This document shows positions 1-9,573 of a stretch of DNA of 64,000 nucleotides, one piece after another. This DNA is from Mycobacterium sp. IS-1742 (GTDB lineage: Bacteria; Actinomycetota; Actinomycetes; Mycobacteriales; Mycobacteriaceae). The stretch spans positions 53,081 to 117,080 of the forward strand of contig NZ_LQIV01000009.1 of assembly GCF_001500125.1 (NCBI RefSeq), written 5' to 3'. Position 1 is the stretch's first letter. Each line of letters starts with the position of its first letter. The position numbers were made by a program, and so were the translations under genes. The notes below the pieces were generated by a model, which was not told where the DNA came from, made no database searches, and saw only the letters and a program-made list of their open reading frames with translations.

Positions 1-25
1 CACCGAGAAGTGAGGCGCGAGGCGC

Positions 26-319
26 CTAGTTGCCGATGCCCTGGTTGATGGTGGTGCCGGGCAGCAGCGGACCCGTGGTGAGGCCGACCCCGGCGCCGCC
101 GAAGGCCACCCCTGGCGTGGAAACGCCGACGGGACTGCCGTTCGAGTAGGACAGGCACTTGCCGTCGTCCTTGTTGCCGAACCATGCCAGGCACGCGGGG
201 CCGGCCTGCGTGGCCTGCTCGGGGGTGGTGGACAGCGCAGCGGTCAGCGGGGCGGCCACCGCCGCCGCAGCGAACGCGCCGATCGCGACCGAACGCCGGA
301 TCCGAATCATGGTTGCCAC
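26..319 (-). CDS. small secreted protein, function unknown
   Basis: Predicted exported protein of about 97 residues. A basic start (MIRIRRS) is followed by an Ala-rich hydrophobic stretch ending near AALS, which looks like a Sec signal peptide. The mature part has only two cysteines (CLAW...GKC), which could form a disulfide, and a Gly/Pro-rich tail. The GTG start was chosen because a GGGAAGG-type ribosome-binding site lies about 8 nt upstream; an ATG nine bases further in (at 310) is the alternative. It lies 3' of dnaG on the same strand with a short gap. Small secreted proteins of this kind are common in mycobacteria, but I assign no function. Confidence 0.55.
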   Translation of the reverse strand: MATMIRIRRSVAIGAFAAAAVAAPLTAALSTTPEQATQAGPACLAWFGNKDDGKCLSYSNGSPVGVSTPGVAFGGAGVGLTTGPLLPGTTINQGIGN

Positions 320-388
320 AGGTGCTGCCTTCCCTCGCCGTTCCCCCACCGGGTGTATAGCGCGCCCACCATATCGCGTTACGCGGAC

Positions 389-2311
389 TCACGCAGTGAT
401 GTCATCCCCGCTGGCCTGTTCGAGCAGGCTGCGGCGGTAGGCCTCCATCGCCACCAGGTCGCCGAACAGCGCGTGGTACTCGTCGCCCTGCTCCACCGGC
501 GACATGCGTTGCAGTTTCGACTTCACCTCGGCGATCTGCCGGCCCACCCAGACCTCCTGGAGCCGGGCCAGGACCCCGCCGATGTAACGGGGCAGCTTGT
601 CGTCGTCCTCGACCCGGATGGCCTCGACGCTCAACTCGTTGACCAGGTTGGCCGCCTGCGGGCTGGCGGTCTGCTCGCGCACCACCTCGATCCATTGCGC
701 ACCCGAGAGCCCGGCGGCCGCGCCGCCCGCCCCCTCGATCGCGGTGCGCACCGCCCGATAGCCGGGATGGGTGAAGCTGTCGACGGTCAGCGCGTCGAAG
801 ACCGGGCCGGCCAGCGCCGGGTACTGCAGCGCCGATTTGAGCGCCTCGCGCTGCGGCCACAACGTCGGGTCGGCGGGATCGGGTCGCGCGGCGACATCCG
901 GGGCGCGCCGCGGCTGGGTGGGCGCCGCGTCCGCGCCGTTGCGCCGACGGCCCCGGTCCGGCATCCCGCGTTTGGCGGCCTCTTCGCGCACCCGGTTGAG
1001 CACCTGGGCCTCGTCGGCCCAGCCGGTCCAGCCCGCCAGCCGGCGCGCGTACTCGTCGCGCAGCGCATAGTCACGGATCCGGGACACCAGCGGCACGCAG
1101 CGGCGCAGGGCCTCCACCTGCGCGGCCGGATCGTTGTCCAGGACGTCGCCGTCGGGGATCAGGCTGCGGATCGCGAACTCGAACATCGGGATCCGCCGGG
1201 CCACCAGGTCGCGCAGCGCGTTGTCGCCCGACTTCAGCCGCAGATCGCAGGGATCCATCCCGTCTGCGGCGACCGCGACGAACGACTTGCCCGCCACCTG
1301 CTGATCGCCGTCGAACGCCTTGAGCGCGGCGGCCTGCCCGGCGGCGTCACCGTCGAACACGAAGATCAACTCGCCGCGGTACCAGTTGTCGTCCATCATC
1401 AGCCGGCGCAGCAGCGCCAGGTGTCCGTCGCCGAAGGCGGTGCCGCATGAGGCGACGGCGGTGGTCTCGTTGGCCAGGTGCATGGCCATCACGTCGGTAT
1501 AGCCCTCGACGACGACGGCCCGGTGCGATTTGGCGATGTCCCGCTTGGCCAGGTCGAGGCCGAACAGCACCGCGGACTTCTTGTACAACACCGTCTCGGG
1601 GGTGTTGACGTACTTGGCTTCCATCGGATCGTCGTCGAAGATGCGGCGTGCGCCGAATCCGATGACCTCTCCCCCGGCCGCCCGGATGGGCCACAGCAAC
1701 CGCCGGTGGAAACGGTCCATCGGCCCGCGTTTGCCCTCTCGGGAGAGCCCGGCGGCCTCGAGCTCCTTGAACTCGAATCCCTTGCGCAGCAGGTGTTTGG
1801 TGAGCCTGTCCCAGCCCGACGGGGCGAAGCCGCAGCCGAATCGGGCGGCCGCCTGGGCGTCGAAATTGCGCTCCATGAGGTACTGCCGGGCCGGGGCGGC
1901 CTCGTCGGAGGTCAGCGCCTCCGCGTAAAACTCCTGCGCCGCGGCGTTGGCGGCCAGCAGCCTGCTGCGGCTGCCCCGGTCGCGCTGCACGTTGGTGGTC
2001 GAGGCGCCGGTGTAGGTGACGGTGTAGCCGATCCGGTCGGCGAGCAGTTCGACCGATTCGACGAAGTTGACGTGCTCGATCTTCTGGACGAACGCGTAGA
2101 CGTCACCGCCCTCGCCGCAGCCGAAGCAGTGGAAGTGGCCGTGGTTGGGGCGGACGTGGAACGACGGCGACTTCTCGTCATGGAACGGGCACAGCCCCTT
2201 GAGCGAATCGGCTCCGGCGCGGCGCAACTGCACATAGTCGCCGACGACGTCCTCGATGCGCACCTTCTCGCGGATCGCCGCGATATCGCGATCAGGGATC
2301 CGGCCAGGCAC
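389..2311 (-). CDS. dnaG: DNA primase
   Basis: Synthesises RNA primers for the replication fork. The 640-residue protein has the family layout: an N-terminal CHC2 zinc finger (CPFHDEKSPSFH followed by CFGC, residues ~40-70), a primase core, a Toprim fold with VVVEGYTDVMAMH (~265) and FVFDGDAAGQAA (~315) carrying the metal-binding acidic residues, and a C-terminal region that in this family binds the DnaB helicase. It starts with GTG four bases after the dgt stop, so the two are probably co-transcribed. It corresponds to M. tuberculosis Rv2343c in both sequence and neighbourhood. Confidence 0.97.
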   Translation of the reverse strand: MPGRIPDRDIAAIREKVRIEDVVGDYVQLRRAGADSLKGLCPFHDEKSPSFHVRPNHGHFHCFGCGEGGDVYAFVQKIEHVNFVESVELLADRIGYTVTYTGASTTNVQRDRGSRSRLLAANAAAQEFYAEALTSDEAAPARQYLMERNFDAQAAARFGCGFAPSGWDRLTKHLLRKGFEFKELEAAGLSREGKRGPMDRFHRRLLWPIRAAGGEVIGFGARRIFDDDPMEAKYVNTPETVLYKKSAVLFGLDLAKRDIAKSHRAVVVEGYTDVMAMHLANETTAVASCGTAFGDGHLALLRRLMMDDNWYRGELIFVFDGDAAGQAAALKAFDGDQQVAGKSFVAVAADGMDPCDLRLKSGDNALRDLVARRIPMFEFAIRSLIPDGDVLDNDPAAQVEALRRCVPLVSRIRDYALRDEYARRLAGWTGWADEAQVLNRVREEAAKRGMPDRGRRRNGADAAPTQPRRAPDVAARPDPADPTLWPQREALKSALQYPALAGPVFDALTVDSFTHPGYRAVRTAIEGAGGAAAGLSGAQWIEVVREQTASPQAANLVNELSVEAIRVEDDDKLPRYIGGVLARLQEVWVGRQIAEVKSKLQRMSPVEQGDEYHALFGDLVAMEAYRRSLLEQASGDDITA

Positions 2312-2315
2312 CCGC

Positions 2316-3599
2316 TCAGTCTAGAGGTCTGGGCGAGCGCGCCTCATGCACTCGTTCCAGCCGGCCCTCGGTATAGGACGCGATCTGATCGATCACCACG
2401 CGCAGCCGGGCGCCGTCGTCCTCGGCGGCGACGAATTCAGGGGCCAACAGCGGATCGAGGCTGCTCGGCGCCTGCCCCCACAGGATCAGCGCCACCTCGT
2501 GGATGCGGGTGCGCTGATCGGCCTGGATGCCGAGGTGCCCGTGGTCGCTCATGATGAACTGCAGGGCCAGCATCTTCAGCACCGCCACCTCCGCCCGCAC
2601 CAGCGTCGGCACCGCGAGGTCGGTATCAAAACGATGTAGCGCGCCTCCTCCCGCGACCGACCTGGTCTCGGTGATCGCGGCGTTGGCGAAGCGGCCGACC
2701 AGTTCGCTGGTCATCCGCTTGAGCGCGACCGACGCGGCCAGGGTGCCGTCGTACTTGCCCACGTCGGACACCACCGGCATCTGGGAGAGGCGCTCGGCGG
2801 CGGCGAGCAGATCGTCGAGCGCCAGCGTCGGGAAAGCCTCGGCGCCCAGACGCGCCAACGAGGCGGCCGCGTCGTCGTCGGCCAGCACCCGCAGGTCGAT
2901 CCGGCCGGACACGACACCGTCCTCGACGTCGTGCACGGAGTACGCGACGTCGTCGGCCCAGTCCATCACCTGGGCCTCCAGACAGGGCCGCTCGGCCGGG
3001 GCGCCGTCGCGCACCCAGTCCGCCGCGGCCGTGTCGTCGCCGGAGAAGCCCCCGTAGAAGCCGAACTTCGTGCGGTCGCCGCGCTGCCACGGGTACTTCG
3101 TGACCGCGTCCAGCGCCGCCCTGGTCAGGTTCAGCCCGGCGCTGCGACCATGCGGGTCAACCACTTTGGGCTCCAGCCGGGTGAGGATCCGGAAGTTCTG
3201 CGCATTGCCCTCGAACCCCCCGAACGCCCTGGCGATGTCGTTGAGCGCGCGTTCGCCGTTGTGGCCGTACGGCGGGTGTCCGATGTCGTGGGCGAGACCG
3301 GCGAGATCGACCAGGTCGGGGTCACAGCCCAGGCCGACGGCCATCCCCCGGCCGATCTGGGCCACCTCGAGCGAATGGGTCAGCCGGGTGCGCGGTGTGT
3401 CGCCTTCGCGCGGACCCACCACCTGCGTCTTGTCCGCGAGTCGGCGCAGCGCCGCACAGTGCAGCACGCGGGCCCGGTCGCGGGCGAAGTCGGTGCGGTG
3501 CTCGGTGCCCGCCCCCGGCAGCACAGCACTCTTCGCCGGTTCGGCCACCAGGCGTTGGCGATCGAACTCGTCGTAGCTGTCCTGCAGTCGTGGATTCAC
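2316..3599 (-). CDS. dgt: deoxyguanosinetriphosphate triphosphohydrolase-like protein
   Basis: HD-domain dNTP triphosphohydrolase expected to cleave dNTPs to deoxynucleosides plus triphosphate. HD-type metal ligands are visible as [13 protein letters not shown] (~75) and [15 protein letters not shown] (~105), and a further conserved segment is [15 protein letters not shown] (~215). The length of 427 residues is normal for the family. GTG start; dnaG follows after four bases on the same strand, as in M. tuberculosis (Rv2344c). The preference for dGTP over other dNTPs cannot be read from the sequence. Confidence 0.93.
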   Translation of the reverse strand: MNPRLQDSYDEFDRQRLVAEPAKSAVLPGAGTEHRTDFARDRARVLHCAALRRLADKTQVVGPREGDTPRTRLTHSLEVAQIGRGMAVGLGCDPDLVDLAGLAHDIGHPPYGHNGERALNDIARAFGGFEGNAQNFRILTRLEPKVVDPHGRSAGLNLTRAALDAVTKYPWQRGDRTKFGFYGGFSGDDTAAADWVRDGAPAERPCLEAQVMDWADDVAYSVHDVEDGVVSGRIDLRVLADDDAAASLARLGAEAFPTLALDDLLAAAERLSQMPVVSDVGKYDGTLAASVALKRMTSELVGRFANAAITETRSVAGGGALHRFDTDLAVPTLVRAEVAVLKMLALQFIMSDHGHLGIQADQRTRIHEVALILWGQAPSSLDPLLAPEFVAAEDDGARLRVVIDQIASYTEGRLERVHEARSPRPLD

Positions 3600-3671
3600 C
3601 GAGGCACAGTCTGCCAGGGCGGTCCGCCGGTCTTCTGAAGGTCGGGTGTGTGCGGCACTACATTGACGACC

Positions 3672-5672
3672 ATGCGCATCACGCGACTGCTCGCCCTGCT
3701 CGCCACGCTCCTGACGGCGGGTGTCCTCCTGGCGCCGGTGACCTCCGCCGAACCGCCGTTCCGGCTGCCGGGCTACGTCACCGACCAGGCGGGCGCGTTG
3801 ACCGCCGCGCAGCGCGGCCAGGTCCAGGAGGCGGTCGATCGCCTCTACAACGACCGCAAGGTCCGGCTGTGGGTGGTGTTCGTCGACGACTTCTCCGGCC
3901 AGGGTGCGGTGAACTGGGCGCGCAGCACCATGCAGATCAGCGATCTCGGGGGCTACGACGCGCTGCTGGCGGTCGCGACCGTCGACCGCGCCTACGCACT
4001 GCAGGTGCCGTCGACGGTGCCGGATCTGACCGCCGCGGACGTCGATGAGGTCCGGCGCAACCAGGTCGAACCCGCGCTGCGCGGCAGCGACTGGGCCGGC
4101 GGTGCGATCGCCGCCGCCGACGGTCTGAACAACGCGGCCGCACCGAGGCAGATCGCCTGGGGCGGCATGCTGTTCGCGCTGGGCGTCATCGTCCTGGCCG
4201 TGTTAGTCCTCTGGGTGTGGGCCCGGCGGCGCAGCCGCAAACGCCGCGCCGCCGAGATCGAGCGGGCCCGCCGCGTCGACCCGAGCGATCCGAACGCCCT
4301 GGCCTCGGTGTCCGTGGACGCCCTCGACGAACTCTCGAAATCGATGGTGGTCGAGGTCGACAACGCGGTGCGCACCAGCAGCAACGAACTCGCACTGGCC
4401 GTCGAGGAATTCGGTCCCCAGCGCACCGAACCGTTCACCCGCGCGGTCGACAACGCCAAACAGACGCTGGCCCAGGCGTTCACCGTGCGCCACCAACTCG
4501 ACGACGCGATCCCCGAGACACCCGCCCAGCGCCGCGACCTGTTGACCCGGGTGATCGTCGCCGCCGCGAAGGCCGACCGCGAACTCGACGCGCAGACCGA
4601 GGCGTTCGAGCAGCTGCGCGAGCTCGTGATCAACGCACCGTCGCGGCTGGACGGCCTGACCCAACTCGTCGTCGACGTCACCGCCCGCATCGAACCGTCC
4701 CGGCAGAAACTGACCGCCCTGCACACCGAATTCGATGCCGCCGCACTGGCATCGGTGGCGGGCAACGTCGACGCGGCCACCGAACTGCTGACGTTCGCCG
4801 ACCAGAACATCACCCGCGGCCGGGAGCTGGCCGCCCGACCGGTGGCCGGCCGCCAGAGCGAGCTCGTCGACGCCGTGCGCGCAGCGGAATCGGCGTTGAG
4901 TCAGGCCGGTTCGCTGCTCGACGCGGTGGACAGCGCCGCCAGCGACATCCGGCGCGCCGCAGCGCACCTGCCCACGGTGATCGAGGACATCCAGTCCGGG
5001 ATACGTCAGGCCGGTGAGCTGCTCGCCGGCGGCGACGTGCCGCAGAGCGCCCCACTCGCGGCCGCGCGGGACGCCGCCTCGGCGGCCGTGGCGACCGCAC
5101 AGCAGTCAGGTTCGACCGATCCGCTCGGCGCCTTCACCCAGCTCACGAAGGCAGACGCCGACCTCGACCGGCTGCTGGCCACCGTCGAAGAGGAGCGCGA
5201 GGCCGCCGAACGGCTGAACCGCGCACTCGAGGAGGCTCTGTTCGTGGCCCGGTCGCGGGTGCGCTCGGTGTCGGATTTCATCGACACCCGCCGCGGCAGC
5301 ATCGGCCCGGAGGCCAGGACCCGACTCGCCGAGGCCGTCCGCCAGATCAGCGCCGCCGACGCCAAACGCACGACCAACCCCTCCGAGGCGATCGCGCACG
5401 CGAACGGGGCGGCGATGCTGGCCGCCCAGGCCCAACAGCTCGCCAACGCCGACGTCCAGTACGCCCAACAGGCCTACATGGGACGCTACGGGGGCGGTGG
5501 CGGCGGCAACATGGGCGCGATGATCGGCGGCATCCTGATCGGCAACATCCTCAGCGGCGGCATGCGCGGCGGTTTCGGAGGCGGCTTCGGCGGCGGCGGT
5601 TTCGGCCCGGGCTCGTTCGGCGGATCCGGCGGTGGAGGCGGCGGGATGTTCGGCGGCGGGGGCCGCTTCTAG
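3672..5672 (+). CDS. TPM-domain membrane protein (Rv2345-like)
   Basis: Exported, membrane-anchored protein of 666 residues. The N-terminus is a signal peptide ([20 protein letters not shown]). A TPM fold (YgcG/TLP18.3 family) follows at residues ~30-160, starting with [15 protein letters not shown]. One transmembrane helix (~170-190) is followed by a basic stop-transfer run ([10 protein letters not shown]). A long Ala/Glu/Leu-rich helical region, likely coiled coil, occupies ~200-600. The last ~60 residues are glycine-rich ([16 protein letters not shown]), as in other TPM proteins. The ATG matches the start of the signal peptide; an in-frame upstream ATG at 3648 would put extra residues ahead of it. 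Function unknown; homologue of Rv2345. Confidence 0.85.
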   Translation: MRITRLLALLATLLTAGVLLAPVTSAEPPFRLPGYVTDQAGALTAAQRGQVQEAVDRLYNDRKVRLWVVFVDDFSGQGAVNWARSTMQISDLGGYDALLAVATVDRAYALQVPSTVPDLTAADVDEVRRNQVEPALRGSDWAGGAIAAADGLNNAAAPRQIAWGGMLFALGVIVLAVLVLWVWARRRSRKRRAAEIERARRVDPSDPNALASVSVDALDELSKSMVVEVDNAVRTSSNELALAVEEFGPQRTEPFTRAVDNAKQTLAQAFTVRHQLDDAIPETPAQRRDLLTRVIVAAAKADRELDAQTEAFEQLRELVINAPSRLDGLTQLVVDVTARIEPSRQKLTALHTEFDAAALASVAGNVDAATELLTFADQNITRGRELAARPVAGRQSELVDAVRAAESALSQAGSLLDAVDSAASDIRRAAAHLPTVIEDIQSGIRQAGELLAGGDVPQSAPLAAARDAASAAVATAQQSGSTDPLGAFTQLTKADADLDRLLATVEEEREAAERLNRALEEALFVARSRVRSVSDFIDTRRGSIGPEARTRLAEAVRQISAADAKRTTNPSEAIAHANGAAMLAAQAQQLANADVQYAQQAYMGRYGGGGGGNMGAMIGGILIGNILSGGMRGGFGGGFGGGGFGPGSFGGSGGGGGGMFGGGGRF

Positions 5673-5680
5673 TCGCTGGC

Positions 5681-5738
5681 CGAGCAGACGCAGAATCGCC
5701 CTCTTGCCCTGTAAAAAGGGCGATTCTGCGTCTGCTCG
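5681..5738. terminator. long perfect inverted repeat, probable bidirectional terminator
   Basis: Two perfectly complementary 22-nt arms (5681-5702 and 5717-5738) flank a 14-nt loop. The element fills the 75-bp gap between the convergent TPM gene and glyS. The stem contains AGACGCAGAATCGCCCT and its complement, and the loop carries AAAA. Position and stability fit a terminator serving both genes. The arms are longer than usual, so the element may also be a dispersed intergenic repeat. Confidence 0.75.
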
Positions 5739-5747
5739 CGCGGGAAG

Positions 5748-7154
5748 TCAGCACCCCTTCAGCCGCACCGCGAGGTAGTCCGACACCGCATCGAGACCGA
5801 TGCGGTCCTGTGTCATCGTGTCGCGCTCGCGGATCGTCACGGCGTGATCCTCGAGCGAGTCGAAGTCGACGGTGATGCAGAAGGGGGTGCCGATCTCGTC
5901 CTGGCGGCGGTAGCGCCGGCCGATCGCGCCGGCGTCGTCGAACTCGACATTCCAGTTCTTCCGCAGCTCCGCGGCGAGGTCACGCGCCTTGGGTGACAGG
6001 TCGGCGTGGCGGGACAGTGGCAGCACCGCGGCCTTGACCGGGGCCAGGCGCGGGTCGAGCCGCAACACCGTGCGCTTGTCGACGCCGCCCTTGGCGTTGG
6101 GCGCCTCGTCCTCGGTGTACGCGTCGACGAGGAACGCCATCAGCGAGCGGGTCAGCCCCGCCGCCGGCTCGATCACGTACGGCGTGTACCGGGTGTCGGT
6201 GGCCTGGTCGTAGAACGACAGGTCGGTGCCGGAGTGCTTCGCGTGCGTGGAAAGGTCGAAGTCGGTGCGGTTGGCGACACCCTCGAGCTCACCCCACGGG
6301 TTGCCGGCGAAGCCGAATTTGTACTCGATGTCGACCGTGCGGTCCGAGTAGTGCGACAACTTGTCCTTCGGATGCTCGTAGAGGCGCAGGTTGTCGCGGT
6401 CGATGCCGAGGTCGACGTACCACTGCAGGCGGGTGTCGATCCAGTACTGGTGCCACTCGGCGGCCGTCGACGGTTCGACGAAGAACTCCATCTCCATCTG
6501 CTCGAACTCGCGGGTCCGGAAGATGAAGTTGCCCGGGGTGATCTCGTTGCGGAAGCTCTTGCCGATCTGGCCGATGCCGAACGGCGGCTTCTTGCGCGCG
6601 GTGGTCACCACGTTGGCGAAGTTGACGAAGATGCCCTGGGCGGTCTCGGGCCGCAGGTAGTGCAGCCCGTCCTCGGTCTCGATCGGGCCGAGGTAGGTCT
6701 TAAGCATCATGTTGAAGTCGCGCGGTTCGGTCCACTGGCCCTTGGTGCCGCAGTCCGGGCAGGTGATCTCGCTCATCGGCACTTCATCTGGATCCACGGC
6801 CGCGTCGCGCGTGCTCTTCTTCGAGGCGTAGGCCTCCTGCATGTGGTCCTGACGGTGCCGCTTGTGGCAGTTCAGGCATTCGACGAGCGGATCGTTGAAC
6901 ACCTCGACGTGGCCGGAGGCCACCCACACCTCGCGCGGCAGGATGATGGCGGAGTCCAGGCCCACGACATCATCTCGAGCCGTCACGACGGATTTCCACC
7001 ACTGCCGCTTGATGTTCTCTTTGAGCTCCACCCCGAGTGGTCCGTAATCCCAGGCCGACTTCGTGCCGCCGTAGATCTCGCCGGATTGGTAGACCAGTCC
7101 ACGGCGTTTCGCCAGGTTCGCAACGGTGTCGATGATCGAAGAAGAGGGAGCCAC
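5748..7154 (-). CDS. glyS: glycyl-tRNA synthetase
   Basis: Class II aminoacyl-tRNA synthetase charging tRNA-Gly, single-chain (alpha2) type of 468 residues. Visible features are the N-terminal glycine-enzyme signature [14 protein letters not shown], the motif around [22 protein letters not shown] (shown here as [10 protein letters not shown] and [11 protein letters not shown]), PETAQGIF, and a zinc-binding insert with CLNCHKRH and CPDCGTKG. The C-terminal anticodon-binding domain follows [14 protein letters not shown] start. Homologue of Rv2357c. It converges on the TPM gene across the long inverted repeat. Confidence 0.97.
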   Translation of the reverse strand: MAPSSSIIDTVANLAKRRGLVYQSGEIYGGTKSAWDYGPLGVELKENIKRQWWKSVVTARDDVVGLDSAIILPREVWVASGHVEVFNDPLVECLNCHKRHRQDHMQEAYASKKSTRDAAVDPDEVPMSEITCPDCGTKGQWTEPRDFNMMLKTYLGPIETEDGLHYLRPETAQGIFVNFANVVTTARKKPPFGIGQIGKSFRNEITPGNFIFRTREFEQMEMEFFVEPSTAAEWHQYWIDTRLQWYVDLGIDRDNLRLYEHPKDKLSHYSDRTVDIEYKFGFAGNPWGELEGVANRTDFDLSTHAKHSGTDLSFYDQATDTRYTPYVIEPAAGLTRSLMAFLVDAYTEDEAPNAKGGVDKRTVLRLDPRLAPVKAAVLPLSRHADLSPKARDLAAELRKNWNVEFDDAGAIGRRYRRQDEIGTPFCITVDFDSLEDHAVTIRERDTMTQDRIGLDAVSDYLAVRLKGC

Positions 7155-7214
7155 GGTCCAACAGCGTAGTGGGCGCTCAGGACCTCCCCCGCCACCGCGT
7201 CAGCGCGAGCAACC

Positions 7215-7257
7215 GTGAGACTCACCCCTTGACTTGAGACAAGAATCTCACTATGAA
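7215..7257 (+). promoter_or_regulatory. promoter with embedded operator for the NTF2-like/tetR unit
   Basis: A sigma-70-like promoter is visible as TTGACT (7229-7234), a 17-bp spacer and TATGAA (7252-7257). Two related palindromes share the half-site GTGAGA/TCTCA: GTGAGACTCAC (7215-7225), and TGAGA-N6-TCTCA (7235-7250), which lies exactly between the -35 and -10. This is the usual placement for a TetR-family operator, so autoregulation by the tetR gene downstream is likely (inference). Confidence 0.6.
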
Positions 7258-7289
7258 CAATGTGTATCAACGTGGAGCCGGAGGATGCC

Positions 7290-7739
7290 ATGCCGCTCAC
7301 CCGTGAAGAGATGGACCGGATGCTCGACGAGCACTTCGGCTACGAAGCCGCTGACGATGTCGACGGCGTCCTCGCGACCCTGACCGACGACGTCGAACAC
7401 GACATCGTCGGCGCACCGACCGGCCCGACCCTGGGACCCGACAACGCCCGAGCGTTCTACGAGGGGTTGTTCGAGGACCTCTCCGAGAGCAGCGTCCACA
7501 CGGTACGCCGGCTCTACGGCGAGAACTTCCTGGTCGACGAATCACTCTGGAGCGGCCGGGCGCCCGGGCGCCCGTTCGGCGTCGACGGGCGCAACCGACC
7601 GCTGCAGTTCCGCCTCTTGCACGTGCTCGAGTTCGCCTCGGACGGGCGGATCCGCCGCGAGAACGTCTGGATCGATCTGGCCGCCATCCTCGCTCAACTA
7701 CCGCAGGACGATCGCGAGACGACGACGGACGCCCCGTGA
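7290..7739 (+). CDS. NTF2-like/SnoaL-family protein
   Basis: Protein of 149 residues with the cone-shaped NTF2-like fold pattern: an N-terminal helix (MDRMLDEHFGYEAADDVDGVL), then LTDDVEHDIVG, NARAFYEGLFEDL, LVDESLWSGR and a closing strand FASDGRIRRENVWIDL. SnoaL-like members are small isomerases, hydrolases or binding proteins; the substrate is not deducible. The ATG at 7290 has a GGAGCCGGAGG ribosome-binding site just upstream and is preferred to the in-frame ATG at 7260. Its stop overlaps the GTG of the following tetR gene by four bases, so the two form an operon. Confidence 0.7.
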   Translation: MPLTREEMDRMLDEHFGYEAADDVDGVLATLTDDVEHDIVGAPTGPTLGPDNARAFYEGLFEDLSESSVHTVRRLYGENFLVDESLWSGRAPGRPFGVDGRNRPLQFRLLHVLEFASDGRIRRENVWIDLAAILAQLPQDDRETTTDAP

Positions 7740-8347
7740 CGGGAACCGAGGCGATCGGCCGCCCGAATCAGCGCAGGCGCACCCGCAAGGATCTGCTGCA
7801 GGCCGCCGCGCGGCTGATGAAACAGGGGCGCATACCCACCATCGAGGACGTCGCGCAGGAGGCGCTCGTCTCCCGCGCCACCGCGTACCGCTACTTCCCC
7901 TCGGCGGAGGCACTCATGCGCGAGGCCGCCCTCGACGTCGCGATGCCGCAACCTCGCGAGGCCCTTGCCGACGTCGACTCCACCGACCCTGTCGCCCGGC
8001 TCGAACGGGTCGACGGCGCGATGCACGATTTCATCCTGCAGAACGACACCGCACTGAGACTGATGCTCGCCCACGCCATCGAACACGGCGCGCGCGCAAT
8101 AGACGACGGCGATGCGCCGCGGCGCCAGAACCGGCGGCTCCCGATGATCGAGGCGGCGATCGAGCCTGCGCGCGATCAGTTCCGGCCGGCCACGCTGACC
8201 AGGTTGGTCCAAGCCCTCGCGCTCATCATCGGCCCGGAGGCGATGGTCGTCGGCCGGGACGTGCTTCAACTCGAGGACGGCGAGATGCGTGAGGTCAAGC
8301 GCTTCGCGATCAGCGCTCTCGTCGAGGCAGCACGGAAGGCGACCTGA
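7736..8347 (+). CDS. TetR-family transcriptional regulator
   Basis: DNA-binding repressor of 203 residues. The N-terminal helix-turn-helix reads IEDVAQEALVSRATAYRYFP (~42-61), the standard TetR pattern; the remaining ~140 residues are the helical ligand and dimer domain, with no recognisable ligand signature. GTG start overlapping the TGA of the NTF2-like gene (GTGA), so the two are translationally coupled. The palindromes between the promoter elements ahead of the operon are its probable target. The effector is unknown. Confidence 0.85.
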   Translation: MTGTEAIGRPNQRRRTRKDLLQAAARLMKQGRIPTIEDVAQEALVSRATAYRYFPSAEALMREAALDVAMPQPREALADVDSTDPVARLERVDGAMHDFILQNDTALRLMLAHAIEHGARAIDDGDAPRRQNRRLPMIEAAIEPARDQFRPATLTRLVQALALIIGPEAMVVGRDVLQLEDGEMREVKRFAISALVEAARKAT

Positions 8348-8363
8348 CCCGGCTCGGCAGCCG

Positions 8364-8417
8364 TTGACATGCGATTCGATGCATGTATGGTGTCAGCCAT
8401 AATGAAAATCGTTTCCA
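8364..8417 (+). promoter_or_regulatory. smtB-zur promoter/operator region
   Basis: TTGACA (8364-8369) and TATGGT (8386-8391) with a 16-bp spacer form a good promoter. A perfect CATGC-N8-GCATG inverted repeat (8368-8385) sits on the spacer and is a candidate ArsR/SmtB operator. A second imperfect palindrome, TGAAAA-TCG-TTTCCA (8403-8417), resembles a Zur-type box and overlaps the ATG at 8402. Promoter call moderate, protein assignments tentative. Confidence 0.5.
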
Positions 8418-8764
8418 GCACCGCGGCGTCGGACGCCGGTCACCAGCACGGCGGCGCGCCGCTGCCGGAGCTGCCCCCGCGCGACGTGCTCGACACCGCC
8501 GGTGACCTGCTGCGGGCACTCGCCGCGCCGGTGCGGATCGCGATCGTGCTGCACCTGCGGCATTCGGAGCGTTGCGTACACGAACTCGTCGACGCGCTGG
8601 GGGTCCCCCAGCCCCTGGTCAGCCAGCATCTGCGCATCCTCAAGCAGGCGGGAGTGGTGGCCAGCGAGCGGTCGGGCCGCGAAGTGCTCTACCGGCTCGT
8701 CGACGCCCACCTCGTGCACATCGTCACCGACGCCGTCGCGCACGCCGGTGAGGACGTTCGGTGA
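8402..8764 (+). CDS. smtB: ArsR/SmtB-family zinc-responsive repressor
   Basis: Metal sensor of about 120 residues; its M. tuberculosis homologue Rv2358 releases DNA when zinc binds. It carries a winged helix-turn-helix (ERCVHELVDALGVPQPLVSQ, then HLRILKQAGVV) and an N-terminal HQHGG stretch that could take part in metal binding. The C-terminal helix HLVHIVTDAVAHAGED contains the D/H residues of the alpha-5 zinc site. ATG at 8402 chosen from similarity of the mature N-terminus and promoter position; upstream in-frame ATGs would fall inside the promoter. The stop overlaps the GTG of zur. Confidence 0.9.
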   Translation: MKIVSSTAASDAGHQHGGAPLPELPPRDVLDTAGDLLRALAAPVRIAIVLHLRHSERCVHELVDALGVPQPLVSQHLRILKQAGVVASERSGREVLYRLVDAHLVHIVTDAVAHAGEDVR

Positions 8765-9156
8765 GCCCGGCCCCGGTCCGCGCCACCCGCCAGCGGGCGG
8801 CCATCGCCGACCTGCTCGACGGGCTCGACGAGTTCCGCTCGGCCCAGGAGCTGCACGACGCGCTCAAGCGTCGCGGCGAGGGCATCGGGTTGACCACGGT
8901 GTACCGCACCCTGCAGTCGATGGCGGAGTCCGGGTTGGTCGATGTGCTCCGCACGGACACCGGCGAGTCGGTCTACCGCCGCTGCTCGGCCGACCACCAC
9001 CACCACCTCGTGTGCCGCGCCTGCGGCGCCGCCGTCGAGATCCAGGGCGGTCAGGTCGAGACGTGGGCCGCCGACATCGCCCGCGAACACGGATTCTCCG
9101 ACGTCAGCCACACCATCGAGATCTTCGGGCTGTGCGGGGACTGCTCAGCCCGCTAG
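8761..9156 (+). CDS. zur: zinc uptake regulator Zur (FurB)
   Basis: Fur-family repressor of 131 residues that shuts off zinc uptake genes when zinc is plentiful (Rv2359 homologue). The N-terminal winged helix includes GIGLTTVYRTLQSMAESGLV. Metal sites are visible as the H-rich DHHHHLVC segment, the two CxxC pairs CRAC and CGDC that form the structural zinc site, and a further HTIEIFGLC. Co-transcribed with smtB through a 4-bp start/stop overlap, so zinc sensing by SmtB controls Zur level. Its 3' end overlaps the convergent gene by 12 bp. Confidence 0.95.
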   Translation: MSPAPVRATRQRAAIADLLDGLDEFRSAQELHDALKRRGEGIGLTTVYRTLQSMAESGLVDVLRTDTGESVYRRCSADHHHHLVCRACGAAVEIQGGQVETWAADIAREHGFSDVSHTIEIFGLCGDCSAR

Positions 9157-9573
9157 CGCCCGGCGGATGTCGGCCCCGGCGCCGAGCACCAGCAGGATCA
9201 GGGTGCGCAGCGCGTCGTCGGCGAGACCGGCGGCCGGGAAGTTGTAGCGCAGCAACACATCAGCGGTCTTCTTCGAATTACGCCTCGCGCCGGCGGCGAT
9301 CTCCTTCGAACCGCTCTTGGCCGCCAGCGACACCGTTCCGAGCAGCGTGCCGTGCGCGAACTCGGCCACCGCCGCGCGCAGCTTGGCGTCCAGCGGCAGA
9401 TCCCACGCCAGGATCTGCGTGAGCGAGACCAGTTCCAGGCCTTCGGCGATGGTGACGACCCGCAGCGAGGCGATGGTCCCGTCGTGGCGCACCGTGAGCG
9501 CACCGTCGGCCTCGGCGGTCACCGCGTCGACGAACCCGTCGAGCACGGCAGCCAACCGCTGCTGCAGGTCCAT
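9145..9573 (-). CDS. conserved hypothetical protein (Rv2360c-like)
   Basis: Protein of 142 residues with no motif I can tie to an activity. It begins [21 protein letters not shown], is Ala/Leu-rich and probably mainly helical, with a more hydrophobic C-terminus (TLILLVLGAGADIRRALAG). Its ATG overlaps the uppS stop codon (ATGA), so it is the last gene of the recO-uppS unit. Same position and length as Rv2360c, which points to a conserved mycobacterial gene. Function unknown. Confidence 0.75.
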   Translation of the reverse strand: MDLQQRLAAVLDGFVDAVTAEADGALTVRHDGTIASLRVVTIAEGLELVSLTQILAWDLPLDAKLRAAVAEFAHGTLLGTVSLAAKSGSKEIAAGARRNSKKTADVLLRYNFPAAGLADDALRTLILLVLGAGADIRRALAG

